18,725 bases of DNA from JAATGA01 sp047605605. GTDB taxonomy: Bacteria > Pseudomonadota > Alphaproteobacteria > Rhodobacterales > Rhodobacteraceae. A program made the translations under genes and the position numbers. The first letter of the stretch is position 1. Every line of letters begins with the position of its first letter. Of this stretch, positions 1 to 7,593 are shown in pieces. The notes beneath the pieces were generated by a model. The model worked only from the letters and a program-made list of their open reading frames with translations. It had not been told where the DNA came from and did not search any database. The stretch is taken from assembly GCA_047605605.1 (NCBI GenBank), contig JASGFG010000077.1, positions 1 to 18,725 of the forward strand. Direction: 5' to 3'.

Positions 1-641
1 ATGGCGCGGGCCAGACGGTCGCCCGCCCATTGCATTCCGGCGACCATGACGATCAGGATGATGACGACGGCGATCATCACCTCGGTCTCGAACCGCTGGT
101 ATCCATAGCGGATGGCGATGTCGCCCAGGCCCCCGGCGCCGACCGCCCCCGCCATGGCGGATGCGCCGATCAGCGTGACCATGGTGACGGTAAAGCCGGA
201 AACGATGCCCGGCAGCGCCTCGGGGATCAGAACGTCGCGCAGGATGGTCCAGCGGGTTGCCCCCATGGCGCGGGCGGCGTCGATCAGGGCACGGTCGACC
301 TCGCGCAAGCTGACCTCGGCCACGCGGGCGAAATAGGGCGCGGCGGCGATGGTCAGCGGCACGATGGCTGCCGCGATCCCGATGGCGGACCCGACGATCA
401 GCCGAGTCAGCGGGATCACTGCCACCAGCAGGATGATGAACGGCACCGACCGCAGTGCGTTGACGATGCCGCCGAGGATGCGGTTGACGGCGAGGTTCTG
501 GAAGATCCCGCCCCGATCGGTGGTGACGAGGATCAGCGCCAGCGGCAGGCCGATGAGAAAGGACAGCGCCCCGGAAACGCCGGTCATCACCACCGTTTCC
601 CAAAGGCCCTTGATCAGCAGGTCAAACATTGCCTGGGACAT
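1..641 (-). CDS. metI: Methionine ABC transporter permease MetI (3' end cut by window edge)
   Basis: Inner-membrane permease of the D/L-methionine importer; it forms the translocation channel and docks two MetN ATPases. About 213 codons are visible, reading MSQAMFDLLIKGLWETVV..., and the frame is still open at base 1. MetI proteins are usually near 217 residues, so only a few codons are missing. The protein is strongly hydrophobic with about five membrane segments. The cytoplasmic EAA-type coupling loop is clear at residues 121-145 (DAARAMGATRWTILRD... then PEALPG). The start ATG at 641 overlaps the end of metN by 20 bases, which suggests translational coupling; a GAGGT lies about 10 bases upstream. 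A second ATG four codons later is possible. It is the last visible gene of metQ-metN-metI. Family assignment is firm from the sequence and from the neighbours. Confidence 0.95.
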   Translation of the reverse strand, partial: MSQAMFDLLIKGLWETVVMTGVSGALSFLIGLPLALILVTTDRGGIFQNLAVNRILGGIVNALRSVPFIILLVAVIPLTRLIVGSAIGIAAAIVPLTIAAAPYFARVAEVSLREVDRALIDAARAMGATRWTILRDVLIPEALPGIVSGFTVTMVTLIGASAMAGAVGAGGLGDIAIRYGYQRFETEVMIAVVIILIVMVAGMQWAGDRLARA

Positions 642-1665
642 GGCCCAACACCTCGATTGCCGTGGTTTCGGGTTGAAGGCGCGCGACGACCGCCGCCACC
701 TTGGCCGGATCGCCGGTGCCAAGCGCCAGGAACAGCCGCCCATAGGGTTCGCCCTGCACATCGTTCAGCCCGCCGTGGACCAGACGCGGGGCCTGCCCGG
801 TGATGGCCTCGATCATCGCCAGCAGCGGCTGGCGGGCGGCTGCGCCATAGACATCGACGCGGATCAGCGCCTGATCCCCGTCGGGCGCGATCTTGTCGGC
901 AATGTCGCGCGGCAGCACGGGCGACAGGCCGCGCAGCAGGCTGCGCGTCGTGTCGGCCTGCGGCGAGGCGAGGACGCGGGCCACCGGCCCCTCCTCCACG
1001 ATACGGCCTGCATCCAGCACCAGAACCCGGTGGGCGATCTGGCGCACCACCTCCATCTCATGCGTGATCATCAGGATGGTCAGGCCCAGCTGGCGGTTCA
1101 CATCCTGCAACAGGGTCAGGATGGCCTGGGTCGTTTCGGGGTCCAGCGCCGAAGTCGCCTCGTCGGACAGGAGCAGCAGCGGCTCGGGCGCCAGGGCCCG
1201 CGCGATGCCGACGCGCTGTTTCTGGCCGCCGGAAAGCTGCGCGGGATAGACATCGGCCTTGTCGGCAAGGCCCACGAGGTCGAGCAGGTCCATCACCCGC
1301 TTGCGCCGGGCGGCGGGCGGCTGGCCCGCGATCTTCAGCGGCAGCGCCACGTTGTCGGCCACCGTCTTGGCCGACAGCAGGTTGAAATGCTGAAAGATCA
1401 TGCCGATGCGGCGGCGCACGGGTTGCAGCGCGGTTTCGTCCATCGCGGTGATGTCGGTGCCCGCGATCACCACCCGGCCCGCCTGCGGCTGATCCAGCCC
1501 GTTCAGACAGCGGATCAGCGTGGATTTCCCCGCCCCCGACCGCCCGATCAGGCCGACAATCTCGCCCCGGTCGATCGACAGGGTGATGCCGTCCAGCGCG
1601 GGGCGGTCGGAAAACCGCCGCACCACGCCGTCAAGCTGCACCACCGGGACATTCGTGCCCGCCAT
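622..1665 (-). CDS. metN: Methionine ABC transporter ATP-binding protein MetN
   Basis: Cytoplasmic ATPase that powers methionine import with MetI and MetQ. The 347 residues match the usual MetN length. Visible motifs: Walker A GRSGAGKST at 41-49, Q-loop Q92 in FQHFNLL, signature LSGGQ at 144-148, Walker B LLLLSDE at 163-169, D-loop SALD at 172-175 and switch H202 in THEM. The C-terminal hundred residues resemble the NIL/ACT-like domain that binds methionine and causes trans-inhibition in MetN proteins, so activity is probably damped by internal methionine (known for the family, inferred here). The ATG at 1665 gives a natural N-terminus. It lies 70 bases downstream of metQ, separated by a hairpin, and overlaps metI by 20 bases. 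Confidence 0.97.
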   Translation of the reverse strand: MAGTNVPVVQLDGVVRRFSDRPALDGITLSIDRGEIVGLIGRSGAGKSTLIRCLNGLDQPQAGRVVIAGTDITAMDETALQPVRRRIGMIFQHFNLLSAKTVADNVALPLKIAGQPPAARRKRVMDLLDLVGLADKADVYPAQLSGGQKQRVGIARALAPEPLLLLSDEATSALDPETTQAILTLLQDVNRQLGLTILMITHEMEVVRQIAHRVLVLDAGRIVEEGPVARVLASPQADTTRSLLRGLSPVLPRDIADKIAPDGDQALIRVDVYGAAARQPLLAMIEAITGQAPRLVHGGLNDVQGEPYGRLFLALGTGDPAKVAAVVARLQPETTAIEVLGHVPGNV

Positions 1666-1689
1666 GACCCCAACCTTTCCAAAGAAGAT

Positions 1690-1711
1690 GGGCGCCCGTT
1701 ACCGGACGCCC
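1690..1711 (-). promoter_or_regulatory. Intercistronic hairpin between metQ and metN
   Basis: On the minus-strand transcript the arms GGGCGUCCG and CGGGCGCCC pair over nine base pairs (one U-G wobble) around a GUAA loop, which has the stable GNRA form. It is followed by AUCUUCUUU, a poor uridine run. It therefore looks like a weak terminator or an RNA-stabilising stem-loop, of the kind often found after binding-protein genes in ABC operons, giving more binding protein than ATPase and permease. The structure is seen in the sequence; its function is inferred. Confidence 0.6.
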
Positions 1712-1735
1712 GCATGTCATGCAATCGCTGCCCGC

Positions 1736-2536
1736 TTACCAGGCGGTGACGGCGGCGCCTTTATAGGCGGTGGCATAGGCTTCCTTGACCGGCGCCGACT
1801 GGAACGCCTGTTTCAGCGTGGCGACCCAAGGTGCATCCTTGTCCTCGGTGCGGACGGCGATGAAGTTCATGTAGGGGTTGTTCTCGCCCGATTCCTGCGC
1901 GATGCGGTGATCCAGCAGACCCGCCTTGGCCGCCCAGTCGGTGTTCACCACCGCCGCATCCAGATCGTCGATGGCGCGGCCGACCACACCTGCATCCAGT
2001 TCACGCAGGTCCAGCTTTTTCGGGTTCTCGGTCACGTCGATGACGGTGGCCAGAATGCCCGCATCCGGGTTGACCTTGATCAGCCCCAGCTGTTCCAGCA
2101 CCTTCAGCGCGCGGCCGCCGTTCGACGGGTCGTTCGGAACGCCGACCACCGCGCCCTCGGGCAGCGCATCAAGGCTGGCGTGTTTCTTGGAATAGAGGCC
2201 GATGGGGAAGATCGCCGTGTCGATCACCGGCGTGATCTCATAGCCCTGCTGGGCGATCTGGGCATCCAGATAGGGCTTGTGCTGGAAAGCGTTGGCGTCG
2301 ATTTCCTTGCGCGACAGCGCCTCGTTCGGCTGGGTGTAGTCGTTGAAAATGACGGTCTGGATGTCGAGGCCCAGGGGTTTCGCCTGTTCGGCCACGGCGG
2401 CCCAGACGCTCTCATCCTCGCCGCCCATGATGCCGACCTTCAGCACCTTGGTTTCGGCATGGGCCAGCGGGGCGAAGGCAAGGGTGGCGGCCAGCGCGAG
2501 TGCGGCGCGGCGGGTCAGGGCGGGAAGGAACGTCAT
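1736..2536 (-). CDS. metQ: Methionine-binding protein MetQ (NlpA family)
   Basis: Periplasmic receptor that delivers methionine to MetNI. The 266 residues begin with an export signal (MTFLPALTRRAALALAA...) that ends in AHA before residue 28, fitting signal peptidase I. There is no lipobox cysteine, so unlike the E. coli protein it appears to be soluble rather than lipid-anchored. The mature part carries NlpA/MetQ-family sequence: KVGIMGGEDESVW, NDYTQPNEAL, AFQHKPYLD, VGVPNDPSNGGRAL and ENNPYMNF. The start at 2536 has GAGG about seven bases upstream. It is the first gene of metQ-metN-metI. The substrate is inferred from the family and the linked metNI; related NlpA proteins can bind other amino acids. 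Confidence 0.94.
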   Translation of the reverse strand: MTFLPALTRRAALALAATLAFAPLAHAETKVLKVGIMGGEDESVWAAVAEQAKPLGLDIQTVIFNDYTQPNEALSRKEIDANAFQHKPYLDAQIAQQGYEITPVIDTAIFPIGLYSKKHASLDALPEGAVVGVPNDPSNGGRALKVLEQLGLIKVNPDAGILATVIDVTENPKKLDLRELDAGVVGRAIDDLDAAVVNTDWAAKAGLLDHRIAQESGENNPYMNFIAVRTEDKDAPWVATLKQAFQSAPVKEAYATAYKGAAVTAW

Positions 2537-2589
2537 GTCAACCTCGGATCAATTTTCGTGCGGAACGCCACATTTTGCGCCGCGGCGGG

Positions 2590-2618
2590 AATATCTGCCG
2601 CCTTTGCGGCAAGCACAA
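2590..2618 (-). promoter_or_regulatory. Candidate metQ promoter with a dyad in its spacer
   Basis: Reading the minus strand, TTGTGC (2618-2613) and GATATT (2595-2590) are separated by 17 bases, a plausible sigma-70 type pair (3/6 and 4/6 matches). The spacer contains the perfect dyad TGCCGC-CTTT-GCGGCA (2596-2611), which could bind a regulator or act as a stem ending the upstream repressor transcript, although no uridine run follows. A second weaker dyad, AACCG-N12-CGGTT (2617-2638), touches the -35 box. I compared the short leader before metQ with SAM-II and SAM/SAH riboswitch patterns as I remember them and saw no convincing match. The rest of 2537-2760 shows nothing further. Confidence 0.35.
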
Positions 2619-2760
2619 CCGCCAAGACGGGAACGGTTTTCCAAATAGCCCGCCCCCCGCAGGACACGGGTTCCGTAAACGCGACCGCCGGGAAAACCTT
2701 GTCCGGCGCCCGCCCCCAGGCCCCGAGTCGCAGGCATCCCCGCCGCGCCTTTTGCCCGCG

Positions 2761-3777
2761 TCAGGACCGGCGGATCGACGGGGGGGCGGTGCTGGCGCGG
2801 ATCACCAGTTCCACCGGCAGGATCGTGTCGCCCGCTGTCTGATCGTCCTGCCCGCGCAGGCGTGCCAGCAGCCGTTCCGCCGCCACCCGGCCCAAGGCCG
2901 CGCGCGGCTGGCGGATCGTGGTCAGCGGCGGGGCGATATGCGCGATCAGCTCGATGTCGTCGAACCCCACCACCGACAGGTCGCGCGGCACCGACAGGCC
3001 ATGGCGCTGCACCTCGCCGATGAAACCGCAGGCCATCGCGTCCGAGGCCAGGAACACCGCCGTCGCCCGCCGGTCCGGCGGTTGCGCCAGCCACAGCACC
3101 GCCGCCGCCCGCCCCGATTCCAGCGAGAAGTCGCCGGGCAGCAGCGCCTCGGCCGGAAAGGCCAGACCGCGCGCCGCCAGCGCATCCTGCACGCCCCCCA
3201 GCCGCGCCTCGGTCAGCACATTGCCGCGCGGGCCTGCCACATGGCCGATGCGGCGGTGGCCAAGGTCGGCCAGATGGTTGACCGCCAGACCGGCGGCGGC
3301 ACGGTTGTCGATCTTGACGCGCGGCGCCTCCAGCCCCGGCACCCATTCGCAGGCCTCGACCACAGGCACCCGCCCGGCCAGCGTCGCGGCGGGCAGCGAT
3401 CCGTCCAGCACGATCAGCCCGTCGGCACGGCTCGGCTCGGCATAATCCAGCAGGCTTTCGGCCCCCACGGCGCCGGTATCGGCGATCAGCAGGTTGTAGC
3501 CCGCAGGCCCGAGGACCGAGGCGATCCCCGAAAGGATCTGCGAAAAGAACGGGTTCGCCAGATTGGGCACCAGCGCGACGATCCCCCCGGTGCGGCGGTG
3601 GCGCAGGTTCCGCGCGGCGTGGTTCAGGCGATAGCCCGTCGCATGAATCGCGGCCTGGACGGCGGCGCGGGTATCCTCGCTGACCATGCCGGGATGCGAC
3701 AGCGCGCGGCTGACCGTGGCGGTGGACACCCCCGCCAGGCGTGCGACATCGCTGATCTTGGGCCGGTCGTGCTTCAT
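2761..3777 (-). CDS. LacI-family transcriptional repressor of the adjacent sugar operon
   Basis: DNA-binding repressor, 338 residues, normal LacI length. The N-terminus has the LacI helix-turn-helix (ISDVARLAGVSTATVSRAL, about residues 8-26), followed by the hinge region GYRLNHAARNLR. The remainder is a periplasmic-binding-protein-like sensor domain with typical stretches such as ALVPNLANPFFSQI, HRRIGHVAGP, DAMACGF and VVGFDDIE. The frame stays open to 3837, but the ATG at 3777 is chosen because GGGAGGGG lies five bases before it and because the longer version would add a non-conserved 20-residue leader. It is divergent from the sugar operon across a 128-base region holding two LacI-type operators, so it very likely represses that operon and perhaps itself. 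The inducer is unknown. Confidence 0.93.
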   Translation of the reverse strand: MKHDRPKISDVARLAGVSTATVSRALSHPGMVSEDTRAAVQAAIHATGYRLNHAARNLRHRRTGGIVALVPNLANPFFSQILSGIASVLGPAGYNLLIADTGAVGAESLLDYAEPSRADGLIVLDGSLPAATLAGRVPVVEACEWVPGLEAPRVKIDNRAAAGLAVNHLADLGHRRIGHVAGPRGNVLTEARLGGVQDALAARGLAFPAEALLPGDFSLESGRAAAVLWLAQPPDRRATAVFLASDAMACGFIGEVQRHGLSVPRDLSVVGFDDIELIAHIAPPLTTIRQPRAALGRVAAERLLARLRGQDDQTAGDTILPVELVIRASTAPPSIRRS

Positions 3778-3811
3778 GCGCCCCTCCCTACGCCGCGGGG
3801 CAGCGACACTC

Positions 3812-3821
3812 AATCGCGATT
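3812..3821. promoter_or_regulatory. Perfect 10-bp palindrome near the repressor start
   Basis: AATCGCGATT is a perfect palindrome between the repressor start and the two main operators. It shares the AAtCG half with LacI-type sites but its centre is spaced differently, so it may be an auxiliary operator for the repressor gene or chance. Short length keeps this tentative. Confidence 0.2.
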
Positions 3822-3838
3822 CCTGCGGCGGAATCATC

Positions 3839-3868
3839 TTGCAACCGATTACATCCCGCGTCTATCCT
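3839..3868 (+). promoter_or_regulatory. Candidate promoter of the sugar operon
   Basis: TTGCAA (3839-3844) and TATCCT (3863-3868) are 18 bases apart, a reasonable sigma-70 type promoter. The -35 box lies inside operator 1, and transcription would start at about 3875, inside operator 2. This is the layout expected for steric repression by the divergent LacI-family protein. A strong ribosome-binding site (GGGGAGG, 3894-3900) precedes the ATG at 3906. Confidence 0.5.
3840..3853. promoter_or_regulatory. LacI-family operator 1
   Basis: TGCAACCGATTACA fits the usual LacI-family pattern TGnAAnCGnTTnCA, an imperfect dyad with a central CG. It is the first of two copies; identity extends two further bases (TC) on the right. 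It overlaps the putative -35 box. Confidence 0.75.
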
Positions 3869-3871
3869 TGC

Positions 3872-3885
3872 TGCAACCGATTACA
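3872..3885. promoter_or_regulatory. LacI-family operator 2
   Basis: This is an identical copy of TGCAACCGATTACA, again followed by TC, lying 32 bp (about three helical turns) from operator 1. It sits just after the putative -10 box, so both copies face the same side of the helix. Two repressor dimers, or one tetramer, could bind cooperatively. Confidence 0.75.
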
Positions 3886-3905
3886 TCGCGCCTGGGGAGG
3901 AGCGG

Positions 3906-4964
3906 ATGCGAACGATCAAGGGCCCCGGCCTTTTCCTTGCCCAATTCGCCGGGGACGAGGCGCCCTTCAACTCGCTGGCCGGGATTTCCCGCTGGGCGTC
4001 CGACCTTGGCTATCGCGGTGTGCAGATTCCCACCTGGGACGCGCGGCTGTTCGATCTGGATCGCGCGGCATCCTCACAGGATTATTGCGACGAGGTGAAG
4101 GGCATCTGCGCCGAGGCGGGGGTGCAGATCACCGAGCTTTCGACCCATTTGCAGGGCCAGCTGGTCGCTGTGCACCCCGCCTATGACGCGGCATTCGACG
4201 GGTTCGCCACGCCTGCGGTGCGCGGCAATCCGGCGGCGCGGCAGGACTGGGCCGTCGATCAGGTGAAAAAGGCGCTGACCGCCTCGGCCCGGATGGGGCT
4301 ACGGGCGCAGGCGACCTTTTCCGGCGCATTGGCCTGGCCCTATGTCTATCCCTGGCCGCAGCGCCCCGCGGGTCTGGTGGAAGAGGCGTTCGACGAACTC
4401 GCCCGCCGCTGGCGTCCGATCCTGGACCATGCCGAGGATCGGGGCGTCGATCTGTGCTATGAGATCCATCCGGGCGAGGATCTGCACGACGGCATCAGCT
4501 ATGAGATGTTTCTCGACCGCGTGGGGGGCCATGCGCGGGCGAACATGCTGTATGACCCGTCGCATTATGTCCTGCAACATCTTGATTACCTTGCGAATAT
4601 CGACATATATCACGACCGGATCCGCATGTTCCACGTCAAGGATGCCGAGTTGAACCCCACCGGGCGGCAGGGCGTCTATGGCGGGTTCCAGTCATGGGTC
4701 GACCGCGCGGGCCGGTTCCGCAGCCTTGGCGACGGGCAGGTGGATTTCGGCGGCGTCTTCTCCAAGCTGACGCAATACGGGTTCGACGGCTGGGCGGTGG
4801 TCGAATGGGAATGCTGCCTGAAACACCCCGAGGATGGCGCGCGTGAAGGGGCGCAATTCGTCAAGGACCACATCATCCGCGTGACGGAAAAGGCGTTCGA
4901 TGACTTTGCCGGGGCGGGCACCGACCGGGCGGCGAACCGCAAGATGCTGGGGTTGGCACCATGA
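3906..4964 (+). CDS. TIM-barrel sugar isomerase/epimerase (AP endonuclease 2-like family)
   Basis: Probable cytoplasmic metal-dependent sugar isomerase, epimerase or lyase-type enzyme of the xylose-isomerase-like TIM-barrel superfamily. The 352 residues are longer than the common 260-290 residue members, with an extra C-terminal segment (KHPEDGAREGAQFVKDH...). Candidate metal ligands are E186 in YEIHPGE, D217 in YDPSH, H243 in FHVKD and E300 in VVEWE, the Glu-Asp-His-Glu set expected for the fold. It is the first gene of the operon, has a strong ribosome-binding site, and its stop overlaps the next start by four bases (ATGA). Pairing with a Gfo/Idh/MocA dehydrogenase recalls YcjR/YcjS-type systems acting on 3-keto sugars. 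The exact reaction and substrate are not determined by the sequence. Confidence 0.85.
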   Translation: MRTIKGPGLFLAQFAGDEAPFNSLAGISRWASDLGYRGVQIPTWDARLFDLDRAASSQDYCDEVKGICAEAGVQITELSTHLQGQLVAVHPAYDAAFDGFATPAVRGNPAARQDWAVDQVKKALTASARMGLRAQATFSGALAWPYVYPWPQRPAGLVEEAFDELARRWRPILDHAEDRGVDLCYEIHPGEDLHDGISYEMFLDRVGGHARANMLYDPSHYVLQHLDYLANIDIYHDRIRMFHVKDAELNPTGRQGVYGGFQSWVDRAGRFRSLGDGQVDFGGVFSKLTQYGFDGWAVVEWECCLKHPEDGAREGAQFVKDHIIRVTEKAFDDFAGAGTDRAANRKMLGLAP

Positions 4965-6100
4965 GGCCGATCCCCCTTGGCATGGTGGGGGGCGGACAGG
5001 GCGCCTTCATCGGCGGGGTCCACCGCATCGCCGCGCGGCTGGACAGGGAGTTTCAGCTGGTGGCGGGGGCCTTGTCCTCCACGCCCGAGAAATCGCAGGC
5101 GTCCGGTGCGGAACTGGGGCTGGACCCGGCGCGCGTCTATGACGATTTCCGCCAGATGGCGGCGCGCGAGGCGCGGCGCAAGGACGGCATCCGCGCCGTC
5201 GCCATCGTGACGCCGAACCACATGCACGCCGCCCCGGCCATCGAGTTCCTGAAACGCGGCATCCATGTGATCTGCGACAAGCCGCTGACCGCCACCATGG
5301 CCGAGGCGCGGAAACTCGCCAAGGCCGCCGAGGGGTCGCGGGCGCTGTTCATCCTGACCCACAATTACACCGGCTATCCGATGATCCGGCAGGCCCGCGC
5401 AATGGTGGCGCGGGGCGAGTTGGGCGCGATCCGGCTGGTGCAGGTGGAATATGTGCAGGACTGGCTGACCGAGGCGGTGGAGGTCACGGGGTCGAAACAG
5501 GCCGAATGGCGCACCGATCCGGCACGGTCGGGCGCGGGCGGGGCACTGGGCGACATCGGCACCCACGCCTATAATCTTGCCGCCTTCGTCTCGGGGATGG
5601 AGCCGGAGGCGCTTGCCGCCGATCTGTCCAGTTTCGTCCCCGGTCGCCGGCTGGACGACAATGCCCATGTGATGCTGCGCTATCCGGGCGGGGCAAAGGG
5701 CACGCTCTGGGCCAGCCAGGTGGCGCCCGGCAATGAAAATGGGTTGCGTCTGCGGATATACGGCGAAAAGGGCGGCCTCGAATGGGCGCAGGAAGACCCA
5801 AACCGCCTGTGGTTCGCCCCCTTTGGCGAGGCAAGGCGGCTGATCACCCGCAACGGCCCGGCGGCCGAACCGGCGGCACAGCGGGTCAGCCGCATTCCCG
5901 GCGGCCACCCCGAGGGGTATCTGGAAGCGTTCGCCACGATCTACACCGAAGCCGCCCGCGCCATCCGCGCGGCAGAGGCGGGCGAGGCGCTGCCCGAGGG
6001 CGTGATCTATCCCACGCTGTCCGACGGGTTGAAGGGGATGCGCTTTGTCGAGGCCTGCGTGCAATCGGCGAAACGCAATGCCGGATGGGTGGCGCTATGA
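4961..6100 (+). CDS. Gfo/Idh/MocA-family NAD(P)-dependent sugar dehydrogenase
   Basis: Probable cytoplasmic oxidoreductase of sugars, polyols or glycosides, 379 residues. The N-terminal Rossmann fold starts with GMVGGGQGAFIGGVHR (residues 7-22). The family lysine is K107 in CDKPLT. The C-terminal domain carries WRTDPARSGAGGALGDIGTHAYN, in which D198 and H202 are the likely catalytic residues. The usual EKP triad is DKP here, a common variant. The start overlaps the isomerase stop (ATGA) and its own stop overlaps the ATPase start (ATGA), so translation of the three genes is probably coupled. In known partnerships such enzymes oxidise a sugar ring hydroxyl, often at C3, before a TIM-barrel partner acts. 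That role is inferred here. Confidence 0.88.
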   Translation: MRPIPLGMVGGGQGAFIGGVHRIAARLDREFQLVAGALSSTPEKSQASGAELGLDPARVYDDFRQMAAREARRKDGIRAVAIVTPNHMHAAPAIEFLKRGIHVICDKPLTATMAEARKLAKAAEGSRALFILTHNYTGYPMIRQARAMVARGELGAIRLVQVEYVQDWLTEAVEVTGSKQAEWRTDPARSGAGGALGDIGTHAYNLAAFVSGMEPEALAADLSSFVPGRRLDDNAHVMLRYPGGAKGTLWASQVAPGNENGLRLRIYGEKGGLEWAQEDPNRLWFAPFGEARRLITRNGPAAEPAAQRVSRIPGGHPEGYLEAFATIYTEAARAIRAAEAGEALPEGVIYPTLSDGLKGMRFVEACVQSAKRNAGWVAL

Positions 6101-7593
6101 CCGCGGCCCTTGCCCTTTCCGATGTGAAGAAAAGCTTTGGACCCATTGAAATCCTTCACGGAATCGACTTCGCGCTGAACGCGGGCGAGGTTCATGCCCT
6201 GATCGGCGAAAACGGCGCGGGCAAGTCGACGATCATGAAGATCCTTGGCGGCTATCTGGCCCCTACCAGCGGGCAGGTGCTGCTGGACGGCGCGCCCGCC
6301 CCCTTTCGCTCCGGCGCGGATGCCGAGGCGGCGGGGGTGGTCGTCATCCATCAGGAATTCAACCTGGCCCCCGACCTGACCGTTGCGCAGAACGTCTGGC
6401 TGGGGCGCGAGATGGGCGGCCTGTTGCTGGACCACAAGGCGATGCGCAAGGCGACCCAGGCCCTGCTGGACCAGTTGGAATGCCGCGTGTCGCCCGATGC
6501 CCGCATCCGCGACCTGCCCGTCTCGGACCGGCAGATGGTGGAAATCGCCAAGGCCCTGTCGCGCAACGCCCGCGTGTTGATCATGGACGAACCCTCCGCC
6601 GTGCTGACCAGCCGCGAGGTGCAGGTGCTGTTCCGCCAGATCGACCGGCTGCGCGCGAACGGGGTGGCGCTGCTGTATACATCGCACCGGCTGGACGAGG
6701 TGGACCGGCTGGCCGACCGGATCACCGTCCTGCGCGACGGTGCCGTGGTGCGCCGGGCGATGCGGGGCGAACTGACCGAGGACGGCATGGCCACCGCCAT
6801 GGTCGGCCGCGACCTGAAGGGCATCTTCCCCCCGCGGCGCGAGGATTTCGGCCCCGTGGTGCTGGAGGTGCAGGATTTCGCCGTGCCCCCGCTGGTGCAG
6901 GGCGTAAACCTGTCGCTGCGCGCGGGCGAGGTTCTGGGGATTTCCGGCCTTGTCGGATCGGGGCGCACCGAACTGGCCGAGGGGCTGGTGGGCCTGCGCC
7001 CGCATTCCGGCACCCTGCGGCTGAACGGAGCGGCGATCACCGTCGCCTCGCCCGTGCAGGCGGCGGCACAGGGCATCGCCTATCTGACCGAGGATCGCAA
7101 GGAACGCGGCCTGCTGCTGGACAAGACCCTGCGCGAAAACCTGACGCTGTCCACGCTGGACCGCTTTGGCTGGCCGCTGCTGTCGCGCGCGGCCGAGGAA
7201 GGCGCCCTGACCCGGGCGATTGCCGATTTCGACATCCGCGCCCCCCGGCGCGAGATGCGGGTGGGCAACCTGTCGGGCGGCAACCAGCAAAAGCTGTTGC
7301 TGGCCAAGACCATGCTGCCCGAACCCCGCGTCGTCATCATCGACGAGCCGACCCGCGGCATCGACATCGGCACGAAAAGCCAGATCTATCATTTCATCGA
7401 CCGGCTGGCCCGCGAAGGGCGCAGCGTCATCGTCATCTCCTCCGACATGCCCGAGATCCTAGGCCTGTCCGACCGCGTGCTGGTCATGCGGCAGGGCCGG
7501 GTCGCGGGCGTTCTGGACGGGGCGGCGATCAACGAGACGGCCGTGGTGCGGCTGGTGATGGGCACAACCGAAAAGGCCGCCGAGGATGCGTAG
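6097..7593 (+). CDS. RbsA-type sugar ABC transporter, duplicated ATPase
   Basis: Cytoplasmic energy unit of a ribose-type sugar importer, 498 residues with two nucleotide-binding domains. Domain 1: Walker A GENGAGKST (37-45), Q-loop in VVVIHQEFN (81-89), signature replaced by PVSDRQMVEIAKAL (141-154), Walker B VLIMDEP (160-166), and H197 in TSHRLDE. Domain 2: the usual degenerate Walker A GLVGSGRTE (284-292), signature LSGGNQQK (392-399) and Walker B VVIIDEPTRGID (412-423). One complete and one altered site is normal for this family. The ATG at 6097 is chosen because it overlaps the dehydrogenase stop and starts at the conserved N-terminus. The gene overlaps the permease by eight bases. The specific sugar is unknown. 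Confidence 0.95.
   Translation: MTAALALSDVKKSFGPIEILHGIDFALNAGEVHALIGENGAGKSTIMKILGGYLAPTSGQVLLDGAPAPFRSGADAEAAGVVVIHQEFNLAPDLTVAQNVWLGREMGGLLLDHKAMRKATQALLDQLECRVSPDARIRDLPVSDRQMVEIAKALSRNARVLIMDEPSAVLTSREVQVLFRQIDRLRANGVALLYTSHRLDEVDRLADRITVLRDGAVVRRAMRGELTEDGMATAMVGRDLKGIFPPRREDFGPVVLEVQDFAVPPLVQGVNLSLRAGEVLGISGLVGSGRTELAEGLVGLRPHSGTLRLNGAAITVASPVQAAAQGIAYLTEDRKERGLLLDKTLRENLTLSTLDRFGWPLLSRAAEEGALTRAIADFDIRAPRREMRVGNLSGGNQQKLLLAKTMLPEPRVVIIDEPTRGIDIGTKSQIYHFIDRLAREGRSVIVISSDMPEILGLSDRVLVMRQGRVAGVLDGAAINETAVVRLVMGTTEKAAEDA

Noticed and set aside
349..1749. A 466-codon plus-strand open frame opposite metN and metI
   Set aside because: Its composition is that of an antisense shadow; MetN motifs on the other strand explain the region.
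2537..2583. Possible SAM-sensing riboswitch in the metQ leader
   Set aside because: Only about 47 bases separate the likely transcript start from the ATG, and no conserved SAM-II or SAM/SAH core was recognised.
6949..6975. Degenerate Walker A (GLVGSGRTE) in the second ATPase domain, considered as a sign of inactivation
   Set aside because: This form is normal for the second domain of RbsA-type proteins, so it is not damage.
6007..7392. A 461-codon minus-strand open frame inside the sugar ATPase gene
   Set aside because: The plus strand encodes all ABC motifs of the RbsA-type ATPase; the antisense frame has no family features.
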